Assembly (NCBI GenBank): GCA_965279075.1
Contig: CBDIHI010000005.1
Coordinates: forward strand, 1 to 64,000
Origin: SZAS-79 sp965279075
GTDB taxonomy: Bacteria; Pseudomonadota; Gammaproteobacteria; Burkholderiales; SG8-39
Length of the DNA: 64,000 bases
Direction: 5' to 3'
Positions 9,014 through 17,767 of the stretch are shown one piece after another (the stretch's first letter is position 1; the number at the start of each line of letters is the position of its first letter). Under the pieces are notes generated by a model. It was not told where the DNA came from, ran no database searches, and worked only from the letters and a program-made list of their open reading frames with translations. A program made the position numbers and the translations under genes.

Positions 9014-11130
9014 CCGAACAAGCCCTTCAGCTTGCTGCCGACGGTTCCGGTGGCCGACTTGACCGTATCGGTCACCGTGCCCGCGGCACTACCGACGGCG
9101 CCGCCCAGCCCGCCGAGCATCCCGGTGTAATCGACGCTCCAGGTGGGCTTGTCGAAGGTCCCGCCGAGCTTCACCGGGATCGTGATCCCTGCGGCGCCCG
9201 CCGCACCGCCCTGCCCCTTGCCGGTGGCGACCAGGGTAGCCTTGGCGTTGTAGTCGAGCGTCGAGTTGCCGATGTCGATGTCGCCCGACCCGCCCAGCCG
9301 CAGGAAAGGGGAGGCGGCCTTCAGGTCGTCGTTGTGGGCAACGCCGTTCCTGATGACGAAGCTCGCCCCCATCTCGGTGAAGTCGGTCTGCTTCGTGCTG
9401 TCACCGGCCGTGGACGACTTAGCGCCCATCGAAGACTTGAAATTGCGCACGCTCTCGGCAAGGTTGATGCCCTTGATCGCACCGTCCTTCACTTCGACCT
9501 TCGCGCTGCCCGCGAGCGCCCTCTTCAGCGCGGACACGCTCGTCCCGGTCGTGGTCACGTCCAACTTCAGGGTGCCCTTGCCTTCGAGCATGTCCTTCTT
9601 CGCCACGTCGCGGAGCAACGGCCCCAGCGCGACGCCGGTCACGCTGTCCTTGACCTCAAAGCGGTTGTTGTTGGCGTCGACCTCCAGGCTGCCGGCGAGT
9701 TTTCCTCCATAGAGGTCGGCCGAATACGGCGCGACGTCGAGCTTGCCGCCCGCGAGCTTGATATCGGCCTTGAGGTTCGCGAGCGAGGCGCCGTTCGCTT
9801 TCAGCGAGCCGAACTGGACCTTGCCGGAGACGTTCGGGCCTTTCAGGGCGGAGAGGTCGATTCGCGCATCGGGCTTGGACTCGCCCGCGGGCTTCGGCGC
9901 GATGTAGCGGTCGAGGTTCAGCTTGTCGACGTTGAGGTCGAACGTGGCGTGCAGCGGCGTGAACTTCGTCGCCGCGAATTTCGCCTGGATGCTCGATTCG
10001 TCGAACTTCGTGGCGACTTCCACCGCCGCGGACTGCTTCGCAAGATTTGCCTTCACCGAGGCCTGGATCGGCAGCGTCACCGACTTCTGTGGAACGGCCG
10101 GCCCCGAGAACGTGAGGTTCGCCACGATCTTCGGCAGGACCCACGTCCGGTCCGACAAGCTCGCATCGATCGGCGTTTCGATGCGCCCCTTGAGGCCATT
10201 GCCTTCCACCGATACGTCCATCGCCATCGAGATGGAGGCGATCCTGAAGGCCGAGCCCGACCCTTCGATGCCGGCGATCTTAAGTTTCACGTCCGCGCTG
10301 CGCTGCGGCCCCTTGATCACCAGGGCGCCGCCGACGGCAGCGCCAGTCGCCTTGTCGGGCGTCACGCTGACCTGTGGTGCCGAGAACGTCGCACTGAGCG
10401 TGTCCTTGTCTACGATCCCCTTCGCCTCGAACGCAAGCCCGGCCGCCTCGAAGGAATCCTTCGGCAGGTTGATGCTCAGGCGCCCCGCTAGGCTTGCCTT
10501 GACGTCCACGTGAGGGTTGGTCCCGCGAGCGTGCATCGTGAACGACACCGGCGAGGGCGCGGCATCCGCCAGCCGCCCGGTCTTGATGTTCAGGTCCGCA
10601 AGCGCCAGCGTCCGGCCGTTCGCCTCGTCGCGAAAGCCGATGTTCGCGCGTTCGATGCTCACTTCCGCGATCCGCACGGCGGGCTTCTTCCTGGTCGCCT
10701 CCTGCCGGGAGGCCCCGGGCTTCTCGTCGGCCGGCTTGCCCGCCAAGTCATCGGTATTCATGGAACCGTCCTTGGAGCGCACCAGGCCTACCTTCAATCC
10801 CGCGACCGAAAGCGCCTCAACGTCGAGCGTCCCGGAAATCAACGGCATCACCCTTACGCCGAACTTCGCCGATTCAAGCGACATGAATTCCTTTTCGCTC
10901 CCATGCTCCGACAAGCGGGTCTTCATGAGTTCGATCCCGGCGACCGGGAACAACGTCAATCGAGGCGTTCCTTCGATCGACAGCGTCCGCTGGTACTGCT
11001 CCTTCATGATCCGCTCGGCACGCTGCTTCACGAACGCGCCATCGACGACCACCAACGCCGCCCCGATGGCGACGACAACGAGCAGCACGAGGCCACCCGC
11101 CGCATACATGAGGATCCTTATGGCTTTCAT
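9007..11130 (-). CDS. AsmA family protein
   Basis: 707 residues from the ATG at 11130, where a single N-terminal membrane helix begins (MKAIRILMYAAGGLVLLVVV); starts further upstream add a charged, non-family extension. The N-terminal AsmA domain shows YQRTLSIEG and a PLISGTLDVEALSVAGLKV-like stretch. The C-terminal AsmA_2-like region shows LADIKLAGGKLDVAPYSADLYGGK. Family members are inner-membrane-anchored proteins with a long periplasmic beta-groove, linked to lipid transport or outer-membrane biogenesis. The C-terminus is rich in Gly/Ala/Ser and likely disordered. The 5'-nucleotidase gene lies 25 bases upstream on the same strand. Confidence 0.9.
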   Translation of the reverse strand: MKAIRILMYAAGGLVLLVVVAIGAALVVVDGAFVKQRAERIMKEQYQRTLSIEGTPRLTLFPVAGIELMKTRLSEHGSEKEFMSLESAKFGVRVMPLISGTLDVEALSVAGLKVGLVRSKDGSMNTDDLAGKPADEKPGASRQEATRKKPAVRIAEVSIERANIGFRDEANGRTLALADLNIKTGRLADAAPSPVSFTMHARGTNPHVDVKASLAGRLSINLPKDSFEAAGLAFEAKGIVDKDTLSATFSAPQVSVTPDKATGAAVGGALVIKGPQRSADVKLKIAGIEGSGSAFRIASISMAMDVSVEGNGLKGRIETPIDASLSDRTWVLPKIVANLTFSGPAVPQKSVTLPIQASVKANLAKQSAAVEVATKFDESSIQAKFAATKFTPLHATFDLNVDKLNLDRYIAPKPAGESKPDARIDLSALKGPNVSGKVQFGSLKANGASLANLKADIKLAGGKLDVAPYSADLYGGKLAGSLEVDANNNRFEVKDSVTGVALGPLLRDVAKKDMLEGKGTLKLDVTTTGTSVSALKRALAGSAKVEVKDGAIKGINLAESVRNFKSSMGAKSSTAGDSTKQTDFTEMGASFVIRNGVAHNDDLKAASPFLRLGGSGDIDIGNSTLDYNAKATLVATGKGQGGAAGAAGITIPVKLGGTFDKPTWSVDYTGMLGGLGGAVGSAAGTVTDTVKSATGTVGSKLKGLFGK

Positions 11131-11155
11131 GGTTTGGTCCCTGCCCGTGAGGGGC

Positions 11156-12070
11156 TCAGTGGTTCGCTTTCTTGCGATTGGAAACGCCAAACGGGACATG
11201 CCCGGTGGCGACGTGTCTCTGCGCGGACTCGACATGGCCGCGCTGGTCGTCGAAATAGATGTCGGGCTGGAAAGCCGACAGGAACGCGCTCTTGTCGAGG
11301 CCGCCGAGGAACATCGCCTCGTCCACGCCCACGTTCCAGTTCATCAGCGTGCGCACGGCCCGCTCGTGAGCGGGCGCACTGCGCGCGGTCACCAGCGCAG
11401 TCCGGATGCGCATCGGCACGGAGGCACCGGCCGTCTGCAGCCGGTGCAGTGCTTCCAGCAAAGGCTTGAACGGGCCCGGCGGCAGGGGCTTGAGCGCATG
11501 TTCGGTCTCGTGCTTCTGGAAAGCGTCGAGGCCCTCGCGCTGGAACACCTTCTCCGCCTCGTCCGAGAAGAGCACCGCGTCGCCGTCGAACGCTATGCGC
11601 ACTTCCTGCGCATGGCTCTCGCCCGGGCGGGCCGACTCGGTGATCACCCGCGCCGCGGGAAACTTCGCTTCAAGGGCACCGCGGACGTCGTCCTCGTTGG
11701 CCGACAGGAACAGGTTGGCGTGGAGCGCCTCGAGGTACTGGTAGGCCTCCCGCCCGCGGGTGAACACGCCTCGCTCGAGCTTCAGGCCGGCGTGTTGCGC
11801 GGAGCGGAACACCCGCAGGCCGGAGACCGGGTCGTTCTTCGAAAGGATGACGACTTCGACCCGCTGCGTGTCCGGGGTGTTGAAGGCAAGGAGCTTCCTG
11901 ACCAGGGCGAAGGCGACCCCGTGCTTGGCCCCCTCCTCGAGGCGCGCGAGCTGCAGCTCCATGTAGGCCCGGTCGCCGCTCTTCTCGAACACCTTGTTCT
12001 CTTCCTCGAAGTCGAACAGGGCGCGCGAGGAGATCGCCACCACGAGCTTGCCGTCGAAGGACACCGTCAT
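11156..12070 (-). CDS. Cytosolic-type 5'-nucleotidase (NT5C1-like)
   Basis: 304 residues. The whole protein resembles bacterial members of the 5'-nucleotidase family related to eukaryotic cN-I: it starts TVSFDGKLVVAISSRALFDFEEENKVFE, contains NTPDTQRVEVVILSKNDP and has AFDGDAVLFSDEAEKVF, an Asp-rich HAD-like catalytic segment. It should dephosphorylate nucleoside 5'-monophosphates in the cytoplasm. No signal peptide is seen. It sits between the GlcG-like gene (75 bp upstream) and the AsmA-like gene, and may be read through from the importer operon. Confidence 0.85.
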   Translation of the reverse strand: MTVSFDGKLVVAISSRALFDFEEENKVFEKSGDRAYMELQLARLEEGAKHGVAFALVRKLLAFNTPDTQRVEVVILSKNDPVSGLRVFRSAQHAGLKLERGVFTRGREAYQYLEALHANLFLSANEDDVRGALEAKFPAARVITESARPGESHAQEVRIAFDGDAVLFSDEAEKVFQREGLDAFQKHETEHALKPLPPGPFKPLLEALHRLQTAGASVPMRIRTALVTARSAPAHERAVRTLMNWNVGVDEAMFLGGLDKSAFLSAFQPDIYFDDQRGHVESAQRHVATGHVPFGVSNRKKANH

Positions 12071-12144
12071 CGGGAATTCCAGGGTGCCGCGAAGGCGGCG
12101 CCATATGCGCCGATTCTACTGCCGCCAGTGCCGGGTGCGGCGCC

Positions 12145-12564
12145 CTAGAGCGCCTGCGCACCTACGGCCGCAAGCCCGGCCCGCGCGCATTCGCAGTCCT
12201 GCGCCCCGGTCCCCGAGCCGACACCGATAGCACCGACGCAAATGCCCTCGATGATGATCGGGAAACCGCCTTCGAGGTTGGTCAGGCCGCCGTCCGTGGC
12301 GATCGCCATCTTGAGCTCGAGCTCAGGCTTTCCGGTGCCCGAAGGCGTCCGCAACGATGCGGCAGAAATCGCCTTCTTGTGGGAAGTCCGGATCGACAGC
12401 GTCTTCGCGCCGTCCATGCGCACGAAGGCGAGCAGGTTGCCGCCGTCGTCAACGACGGTGATGTTCTGCGGCACCCCGAGCGCCTCGGCTTTCTTGAGGG
12501 CCCCGTCGAGCACGCGCAGGGCGCCTTCGTGGGTGAGCTTCAGGAACGGCTTGGTATCGGGCAT
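12145..12564 (-). CDS. GlcG/HbpS-like protein (DUF336)
   Basis: 139 residues, whole-length match to the GlcG/HbpS fold: LTHEGALRVLDGALKKAEALG, VVDDGGNLLAFVRMDGA, SHKKAISAA, and the C-terminal GGFPIIIEG-ICVGAIGVGSGTG pattern. The family includes haem-binding HbpS and proteins of unknown role beside glycolate or diol catabolism genes. It begins 7 bases after the ABC ATPase gene on the same strand, making it the last clear member of the polyamine-type importer operon. No enzymatic role can be assigned from sequence. Confidence 0.88.
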   Translation of the reverse strand: MPDTKPFLKLTHEGALRVLDGALKKAEALGVPQNITVVDDGGNLLAFVRMDGAKTLSIRTSHKKAISAASLRTPSGTGKPELELKMAIATDGGLTNLEGGFPIIIEGICVGAIGVGSGTGAQDCECARAGLAAVGAQAL

Positions 12565-12571
12565 GGGATCC

Positions 12572-13669
12572 TCACTTTTCGGGAAATACGAACGCTTGCG
12601 CGAGATTCGCACTGACGCCGGTGCGGCTCCCGGCGGGGAACCGGTCCAGGGCTTCGAACCCCGGATGGCGCACGCGCAGGACCCGGCCGTCGTCGTAGCG
12701 GACGTAAACGTCCACGTGCGTGCCCTGGTATACATGGGTGTCGATGGTGCCTTCGCCCAGGTTGGCGCCCGCGCCGCCGGCCGGCACCAGCGAAAGCTCC
12801 TCCGGGCGGGTGAACAGGACTGCGCCCGCGCCGGCGGAAAGCGCGGGCACATGGCCGTGCTCCCTCGGCAGCCGCAACGTGGCCTCCCCTGCCTTGAGGA
12901 GGAAAGCATCGCCCTCCAGCCCCACCACCGTACAAGGCATCCGGTTGATGTCACCGATGAACGAGGCGACGAAGCTCGAGGCGGGATTGCGGTACAACCC
13001 GGCCGGCTCCGAAAGCTGCTCGATCTTGCCGTGGGACATGACCGCGATCCGGTCGGAAAGCGACAGCGCTTCGGACTGGTCGTGCGTGACGAAGAGGGTC
13101 GTGATGCCGACCTTCTTCTGGATCTGCTTCAACTCCACCTGCATCTCGGCGCGCAGGTTCTTGTCGATCGCGGAGAACGGCTCGTCGAGCAGCATGACTT
13201 TCGGCTTGATGACAAGGGCCCGCGCAAGCGCCACGCGTTGCTGCTGTCCACCGGAAAGCTGGCGCGGCTTCCTCTCGCCCATCTGCGGCAGGCGCACCAT
13301 CTCGAGCGCCTCGGCCACCCGCCCGGGAATTCCGGCGGCGGGGACCTTGTGCATCTTCAGGCCGAAAGCCACGTTCTCGAAAACCGTCATGTGCGGGAAG
13401 AGCGCGTAGTTCTGGAACACCATGCCGATCGAGCGCCGGTACGGCGGCATGCGCGTCACCGGCTCGCCATCGATGAAGATCTCGCCGCGCTCGGGCTCGA
13501 GGAATCCGGCGATCAGGTTGAGCAGCGTGGTCTTGCCGCACCCCGAAGGGCCAAGGAGCGTGAGGAATTCCCCCTTCCTGACCTTGAGGGACACGTCGTC
13601 GACAGCGGGCGGGCCGCCGAACGACTTGACTACGCCTTCCACCGAAACGCTGATCGCATCCGTCATCAT
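12572..13669 (-). CDS. ABC transporter ATP-binding protein (PotA/FbpC-like)
   Basis: 365 residues. Walker A GPSGCGKTTLLN, signature LSGGQQQRVALARAL, Walker B VMLLDEPFSAIDKNL, switch His in FVTHDQSEALSLSDR. A TOBE-type C-terminal domain (about residues 280-360) places it with polyamine, iron(III) and related importers. It belongs with the permeases at 14824-16487 and the receptor at 16549-17592, separated from them by the dioxygenase gene. A double ATG is present; the first is used. Confidence 0.93.
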   Translation of the reverse strand: MMTDAISVSVEGVVKSFGGPPAVDDVSLKVRKGEFLTLLGPSGCGKTTLLNLIAGFLEPERGEIFIDGEPVTRMPPYRRSIGMVFQNYALFPHMTVFENVAFGLKMHKVPAAGIPGRVAEALEMVRLPQMGERKPRQLSGGQQQRVALARALVIKPKVMLLDEPFSAIDKNLRAEMQVELKQIQKKVGITTLFVTHDQSEALSLSDRIAVMSHGKIEQLSEPAGLYRNPASSFVASFIGDINRMPCTVVGLEGDAFLLKAGEATLRLPREHGHVPALSAGAGAVLFTRPEELSLVPAGGAGANLGEGTIDTHVYQGTHVDVYVRYDDGRVLRVRHPGFEALDRFPAGSRTGVSANLAQAFVFPEK

Positions 13670-13682
13670 CGGCTGTCCCGCC

Positions 13683-14759
13683 TCATCCGGCCCGCGCAGC
13701 GGCAGCGCGCCACTGCGCGAGCGTGCGCAGGCCGCTGGCCGGCGTCACGCCACCGCGCACCGCGCCCGCCGCCGTGGGGCCCCATAGCGTCCCGTACGAT
13801 TGGGGCAGTTCCCTGCTTTCCGGCATCGACAGCCACAAGCGGTAGACGAGGCGCTTCTTCTCTGTCTCGTCGAAATCCACCACCGCCGTGCGTGAATGGT
13901 AGGTCACGTGGTTGTTCAGGAGCTGGATGTCTCCGGGCTCCATGCGGGTCTGCATGCATAGTTCATCAGCGAGGGTCGCAAGCAGGTCCAGAGCCTCATC
14001 CTGCGCCTTCCGCAGGCGAGGCGCGTCCGTGAACTTCTGCGCCGACTCGACGTAGGAGCGCGAGTACTGGCTGCTGAAGCGGCCCTTGTGGACGCCGAAG
14101 ACCGGGTTCACGTAGTACGGGCTCTCGCCCTCCGCCTGCTCGTTCTGGCGGCTGTGGCAATAGTCGCCGAAGAGTTCCTCGAGCAGGTCCGGGCGGCGCC
14201 TGAGCATCTCGTTGTGGATCTCGGGCGTGCTGACGATACGGCTCTCGCCGCCCTCCCTGCACTGCCGGGCGCACAGCAGCGCCACCACGTCGCAGCGGTC
14301 GGTATGGAAGCGCAGAGACGAGGCTGTGCGGTAGCCGCGCGAGTCCGGCCTGCCCAGTTGCTCCCCGTAGTCGCGTACCTCGGCGAAGAACTCGCCCGTC
14401 TTGTTCTGCGAAACGGCCGTGCCGAGGTGGATGCCGATGCCCCACAGCACCCAGCGCAGGTCCTCCATCGAGAAGGCGTCGGTGGGGATGCCGCGGATGT
14501 TGGCCACTCCGCAGCCGTGTTCCAGCGCGTGCGAAATCGCCGCGAACCTGCGCGACAACACGGGCAGCGGGAAATTCTCCGCCGTCACGTCGTACATGTC
14601 CGCCTGTGCGTCGCGCACGGCGCGGATCGCCCGCTGCAGGTCGGCGATCTCGCCAGGCTCCAGCACGTGGATCCAGTCGGTCCGTGCCTCCATGTCCTTC
14701 CCCAGCCAGGCGTCCGGCCCGGCCAGCGGCGCGCGCGGCGTGATTTTCGCTCCCATCAT
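13683..14759 (-). CDS. TauD/TfdA-family Fe(II)/2-oxoglutarate-dependent dioxygenase
   Basis: 358 residues. The facial triad is H152-x-D154 (LRFHTDRCD) and H288 (TYHSRTA), with the 2-oxoglutarate-binding Arg in the following KKRLVYRLWL. The segment GGESRIVSTPEIHNEMLRRRPDL matches the paralogue at 58401-59480. The family oxidises unactivated C-H bonds of small substrates, often releasing a leaving group. It lies between the importer permease and ATPase genes, 14 bp from the ATPase, so it probably acts on the imported molecule. The substrate is unknown. Confidence 0.9.
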   Translation of the reverse strand: MMGAKITPRAPLAGPDAWLGKDMEARTDWIHVLEPGEIADLQRAIRAVRDAQADMYDVTAENFPLPVLSRRFAAISHALEHGCGVANIRGIPTDAFSMEDLRWVLWGIGIHLGTAVSQNKTGEFFAEVRDYGEQLGRPDSRGYRTASSLRFHTDRCDVVALLCARQCREGGESRIVSTPEIHNEMLRRRPDLLEELFGDYCHSRQNEQAEGESPYYVNPVFGVHKGRFSSQYSRSYVESAQKFTDAPRLRKAQDEALDLLATLADELCMQTRMEPGDIQLLNNHVTYHSRTAVVDFDETEKKRLVYRLWLSMPESRELPQSYGTLWGPTAAGAVRGGVTPASGLRTLAQWRAAAARAG

Positions 14760-14823
14760 GTCTCCTCGTCTCTAGCGGCCTTGCAGTGGCCGCTCCTGCT
14801 GCGATTGTAGTGTGCCCGCCCGG

Positions 14824-15627
14824 TCATCTCCCGGCCTCGATGGACAGGATGCGCTCCAGGCCCAGCCAGCGGTTGGCGGCGACCAGAAACAGAACCGTGG
14901 CCGCGATCAGCATCGCGGAGAGCGCCGCCATCGTGGGATCCGCGTACTCCCGCACGTAGGTGTACATCGCCACCGGCAGGGTCTGCGTGCGCTGGCCCGT
15001 GACGAAGAGCGTGGCCGTGAATTCGTTGAACGACAGGATCGCGGCGAACAGCCAACCGCCGGCCAGGCCCGGCGCAAGCAGCGGCAGGTCGATCCGCAGG
15101 AACACCGTGAAGGGCGAGGCGCCGAGGCTCGCGGCGGCCCGCTCCAGCGCAGGATCGATGTTCTTCAGCGATACATAGACGCTGCGCATCACGAAGGGCA
15201 GGACCAGGATCACGTGGCAGGCCACGACCAGCGTATAGGTGCGCGAAAGGTTGATCTCCGAGGCGAGGATTAGCATCGCGACGCCGAGCGTGAAGTGCGG
15301 GATCACCAGCGGCGAAAGCAGCACGGCCTCGAGGGCGCGCTTGCCGTTGAACTCGAAGCGCTCGATGGCGAAGGCCGCCATGGTGCCGACGGTAAGCGCG
15401 ATGCATGAAGCCCAGGCCGTAATGATGAGGCCGTTGACCATGCCCTTCCTGAAATCGTCGTAGGCCCAGGCCCGCTCGAACCACTTGAGCGAGAACCCGG
15501 TGGGCGGGAACATCAGGAGCGCCTTGTCGCTGAAGGCGGTCACGACCACGATGACCGAGGGCAGCGTCACGTAGACCAGCGTGGCCGCGATCAGCAGGCC
15601 GTAGAGCCAGCGCAACGCGCGGTCCAT
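14824..15627 (-). CDS. ABC transporter permease (PotC-like)
   Basis: 267 residues, about six membrane helices, first at residues 8-30 (WLYGLLIAATLVYVTLPSVIVVV). The coupling segment ERAAASLGASPFTVFLRIDLPLLAPG is the canonical EAA loop. The ATG at 15627 overlaps the stop of the upstream permease (TGATG), so the two are translationally coupled. The frame is open further upstream but that part shadows the partner gene. Confidence 0.92.
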   Translation of the reverse strand: MDRALRWLYGLLIAATLVYVTLPSVIVVVTAFSDKALLMFPPTGFSLKWFERAWAYDDFRKGMVNGLIITAWASCIALTVGTMAAFAIERFEFNGKRALEAVLLSPLVIPHFTLGVAMLILASEINLSRTYTLVVACHVILVLPFVMRSVYVSLKNIDPALERAAASLGASPFTVFLRIDLPLLAPGLAGGWLFAAILSFNEFTATLFVTGQRTQTLPVAMYTYVREYADPTMAALSAMLIAATVLFLVAANRWLGLERILSIEAGR

Positions 15628-16487
15628 CAATGCAACCCCACCCGCTCTAGCCGGCGCATTCCGGCGCCCATCAGGCCGAGGATCGCGAGGATCAGCGCCA
15701 GGGCGACCATGCTGAGTACCGCCGCGAACGGGAAGTCGAAGTTGGAGAAGCCCAGCTGGTAGACCATGTTCGAGATCATGTTCACCTTGCCGCCGCCGAC
15801 GAGCTGGGGCGTGGCGAACGCCGACAGCGTCCACGCGAAGATCGTGACCGCTCCCGACAGGATGCCGGGCATCGACAGCGGCAGCGTCACGTTCCAGAGC
15901 ACCTTGAGCGGTCCCGCGCCGAGGCTGGCGGCCGCCTTTTCGTAGGCGACGTCGATGTGGCTGATGGCCGCGGCGAGGATGATCACCATGACCGGCAGCG
16001 AGTACTGCACCAGCGCGATGGTGACGCCCAGCGGCGTGTAAAGGAGCTCGAGGGGGGTATCGATGATCCCGGCGGCCTTCAGGGTGCCGTTGACGAAGCC
16101 GTTCTTGCCGAGCACCACGAGCCACGAGTAGGTGCGCACGATGTCACCGGTGAACATCGGCACGATGGTTGTGACGAGGATGGTGGATTTCAGCAGGCTG
16201 GATTTCGAGCGCACCAGCGCGTACGCGAGCGGGTAGGCCAGCAGCAGGTTTGCGATCGCAGTGCAGGCCGACAGCAGCAGGCTGTCGACGAAGACCCGCA
16301 GGTACACCCAGTTGCCCATGCGGCCGAAGTTGCCGAGGGTGAATCCGCCCACCTGGATCGAGCCGGGGATGGTCTCGCGGAAGCTGAACTGGAACAGCGA
16401 CGCAAGGGAAGCCACGAGCGCCACGGCAAGGAACACCGAAGGCAGCACGAACCAAGCGAAATAAGCCGGGCGCCGGTCTTGCATCAC
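15627..16487 (-). CDS. ABC transporter permease (PotB-like)
   Basis: 286 residues, about six membrane helices beginning at residue 9 (YFAWFVLPSVFLAVALVASL). The EAA loop appears as EKAAASLGAGPLKVLWNVTLPLSMPG. It is the heterodimeric partner of the permease at 14824-15627. The receptor gene lies 61 bases upstream, with a strong hairpin in the gap. Confidence 0.92.
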   Translation of the reverse strand: MMQDRRPAYFAWFVLPSVFLAVALVASLASLFQFSFRETIPGSIQVGGFTLGNFGRMGNWVYLRVFVDSLLLSACTAIANLLLAYPLAYALVRSKSSLLKSTILVTTIVPMFTGDIVRTYSWLVVLGKNGFVNGTLKAAGIIDTPLELLYTPLGVTIALVQYSLPVMVIILAAAISHIDVAYEKAAASLGAGPLKVLWNVTLPLSMPGILSGAVTIFAWTLSAFATPQLVGGGKVNMISNMVYQLGFSNFDFPFAAVLSMVALALILAILGLMGAGMRRLERVGLH

Positions 16488-16501
16488 GCGTTGGGGATGG
16501 T

Positions 16502-16539
16502 GCCGGCGCCACCGTCCCGGGAGGGACCGCAGCGCCGGC
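16502..16539 (-). promoter_or_regulatory. Intercistronic hairpin between receptor and permease genes
   Basis: Outer arms GCCGGCGC (16502-16509) and GCGCCGGC (16532-16539) are perfectly complementary. An inner GTCCC/GGGAC stem closes a GGGA tetraloop. It starts about 10 bases after the receptor stop and has no T-run. Hairpins at this place in binding-protein operons commonly protect the receptor mRNA or attenuate the permease genes. That role is inferred. Confidence 0.6.
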
Positions 16540-16548
16540 GGGCGGGAC

Positions 16549-17592
16549 TCAGCGGGCGATCAGGTTTTCGGTGAACCACTTGCGCCACTCGCCAAGGAGC
16601 TCGGCGCGCTGCTTGTGGTCGATGACGATGGCCTGCTCCTTCCACTGCTTGGCGGTGGTGAACATGCCGGGGAGCTTGGCGACGTCCGGGTCGACCTTGG
16701 CCAGCGGGCTGACGGGCCCCATCTTCTGCTTGTTGGCGACCAGCGTCTGCGTGGCCGGATCGAGTGCGATGTTGATGAACTTGTAGGCGAGGTCGGCTTT
16801 CTTGCTGCCCTTGTTGATCCCCACGGTGTCGATGCCGATGATCGCGCCTTCCTTGGGCACCACGAGGTTGATCTTCACGCCTTGCGTCATCATGTGGTAC
16901 GCGTTGCCCGAGAGCAGCACCTGCACGGGGGTCTCGCCCGAGCCGATCTTCTCCTGGCTGGTGGCGTCCGAGTTGTAGAAAGCCTTGATGTTGGGCTTGA
17001 GTTCCAGCAGCTTCTTCTGGCCCATCGTCCAGTCCTTGGCGGTCTTGCCGCCGGAAAGCAGCGCGGCGGCATAGATGACGTGGCTGGGATCGAAGTCCGG
17101 CAGCCCGATCGTGCCCTTGAGCTTCGGGCTCCAGAGGTCATTCCACGAGGTGAACTTGATGTCCGCGGGGACCAGGTCCGGCCGGTAGGCGATCGTGTAG
17201 ACGTACGACCAGGTGCCGATGTGGAACGGGCTAATGATCGCGTCGGGGAACAGCGCCTTCGCGTTTGGCAGCTTCGCCATGTCCAGCTTCTCGTAGAGGT
17301 CGTCGGACGCGTACAGCCAGCCCACGTGGCTGGTCGTGAAGATGAGGTCGGTTTCGGGGTTGGCCTTGGAGAGCTTGGCCTTGTTGAGGCGATCGATCGT
17401 TCCGCCGGTGATGTACTCCACCGGCACGCCGGTCTCGGCGGTGAAGCGCTTGCCGATGTTCTCGGCGACGAAATCCTTCCAGCTCCCGCCCCAGATGCTG
17501 ATGCGCAACGGCTCCTGCGCGGCCGACGGGCCCGAGGCCAGGGCCAGCGCGAACGCCGCGGCGACAGCCGCAATTCCCGATTTTGCAAACAT
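16549..17592 (-). CDS. ABC transporter periplasmic substrate-binding protein (PotD/iron-type)
   Basis: 347 residues from the ATG at 17592. The signal peptide MFAKSGIAAVAAAFALALASG ends at SAAQ, and the mature part begins EPLRISIWGGSWKDFVAENIGKRF, as in PotD/Fbp-like family 1/8 receptors. A longer frame from 17757 reads through the upstream hairpin and is rejected. It feeds the minus-strand importer PotB/PotC/PotA-like genes that follow. Polyamines, iron(III) or opine-like compounds are family possibilities. Confidence 0.93.
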   Translation of the reverse strand: MFAKSGIAAVAAAFALALASGPSAAQEPLRISIWGGSWKDFVAENIGKRFTAETGVPVEYITGGTIDRLNKAKLSKANPETDLIFTTSHVGWLYASDDLYEKLDMAKLPNAKALFPDAIISPFHIGTWSYVYTIAYRPDLVPADIKFTSWNDLWSPKLKGTIGLPDFDPSHVIYAAALLSGGKTAKDWTMGQKKLLELKPNIKAFYNSDATSQEKIGSGETPVQVLLSGNAYHMMTQGVKINLVVPKEGAIIGIDTVGINKGSKKADLAYKFINIALDPATQTLVANKQKMGPVSPLAKVDPDVAKLPGMFTTAKQWKEQAIVIDHKQRAELLGEWRKWFTENLIAR

Positions 17593-17656
17593 GGATCCCT
17601 CCGAATGTGTGGCGAAGTTGACGATGATTTCTGCACCGGGCCGGAGTGGGTATCGC

Positions 17657-17689
17657 CCCGCCCCGGGCGGTCCATCCGCCCGGGGCGGG
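17657..17689 (-). terminator. Strong hairpin separating ridA and the importer operon
   Basis: A perfect 14-bp GC-only stem (17657-17670 with 17676-17689) with a 5-base loop lies in the 175-bp gap between the RidA-like stop and the receptor start. No T-run follows on the minus strand, so it is not a classical intrinsic terminator. It may act as a Rho-assisted 3' boundary. Confidence 0.5.
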
Positions 17690-17767
17690 ACACCTGCTTT
17701 CCCGGCTTGTTCGGGTAATGCACAAACCGTGCCGGACGGGCATCCCCGCGCCGGCACGCTGCCTGCC

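Noticed and set aside
11131..11235. Upstream start of the AsmA-like gene
   Set aside because: Would add 35 charged residues before the membrane helix and overlap the 5'-nucleotidase gene.
17593..17757. N-terminal extension of the PotD-like receptor
   Set aside because: It would translate through the 14-bp hairpin and place the signal peptide internally.
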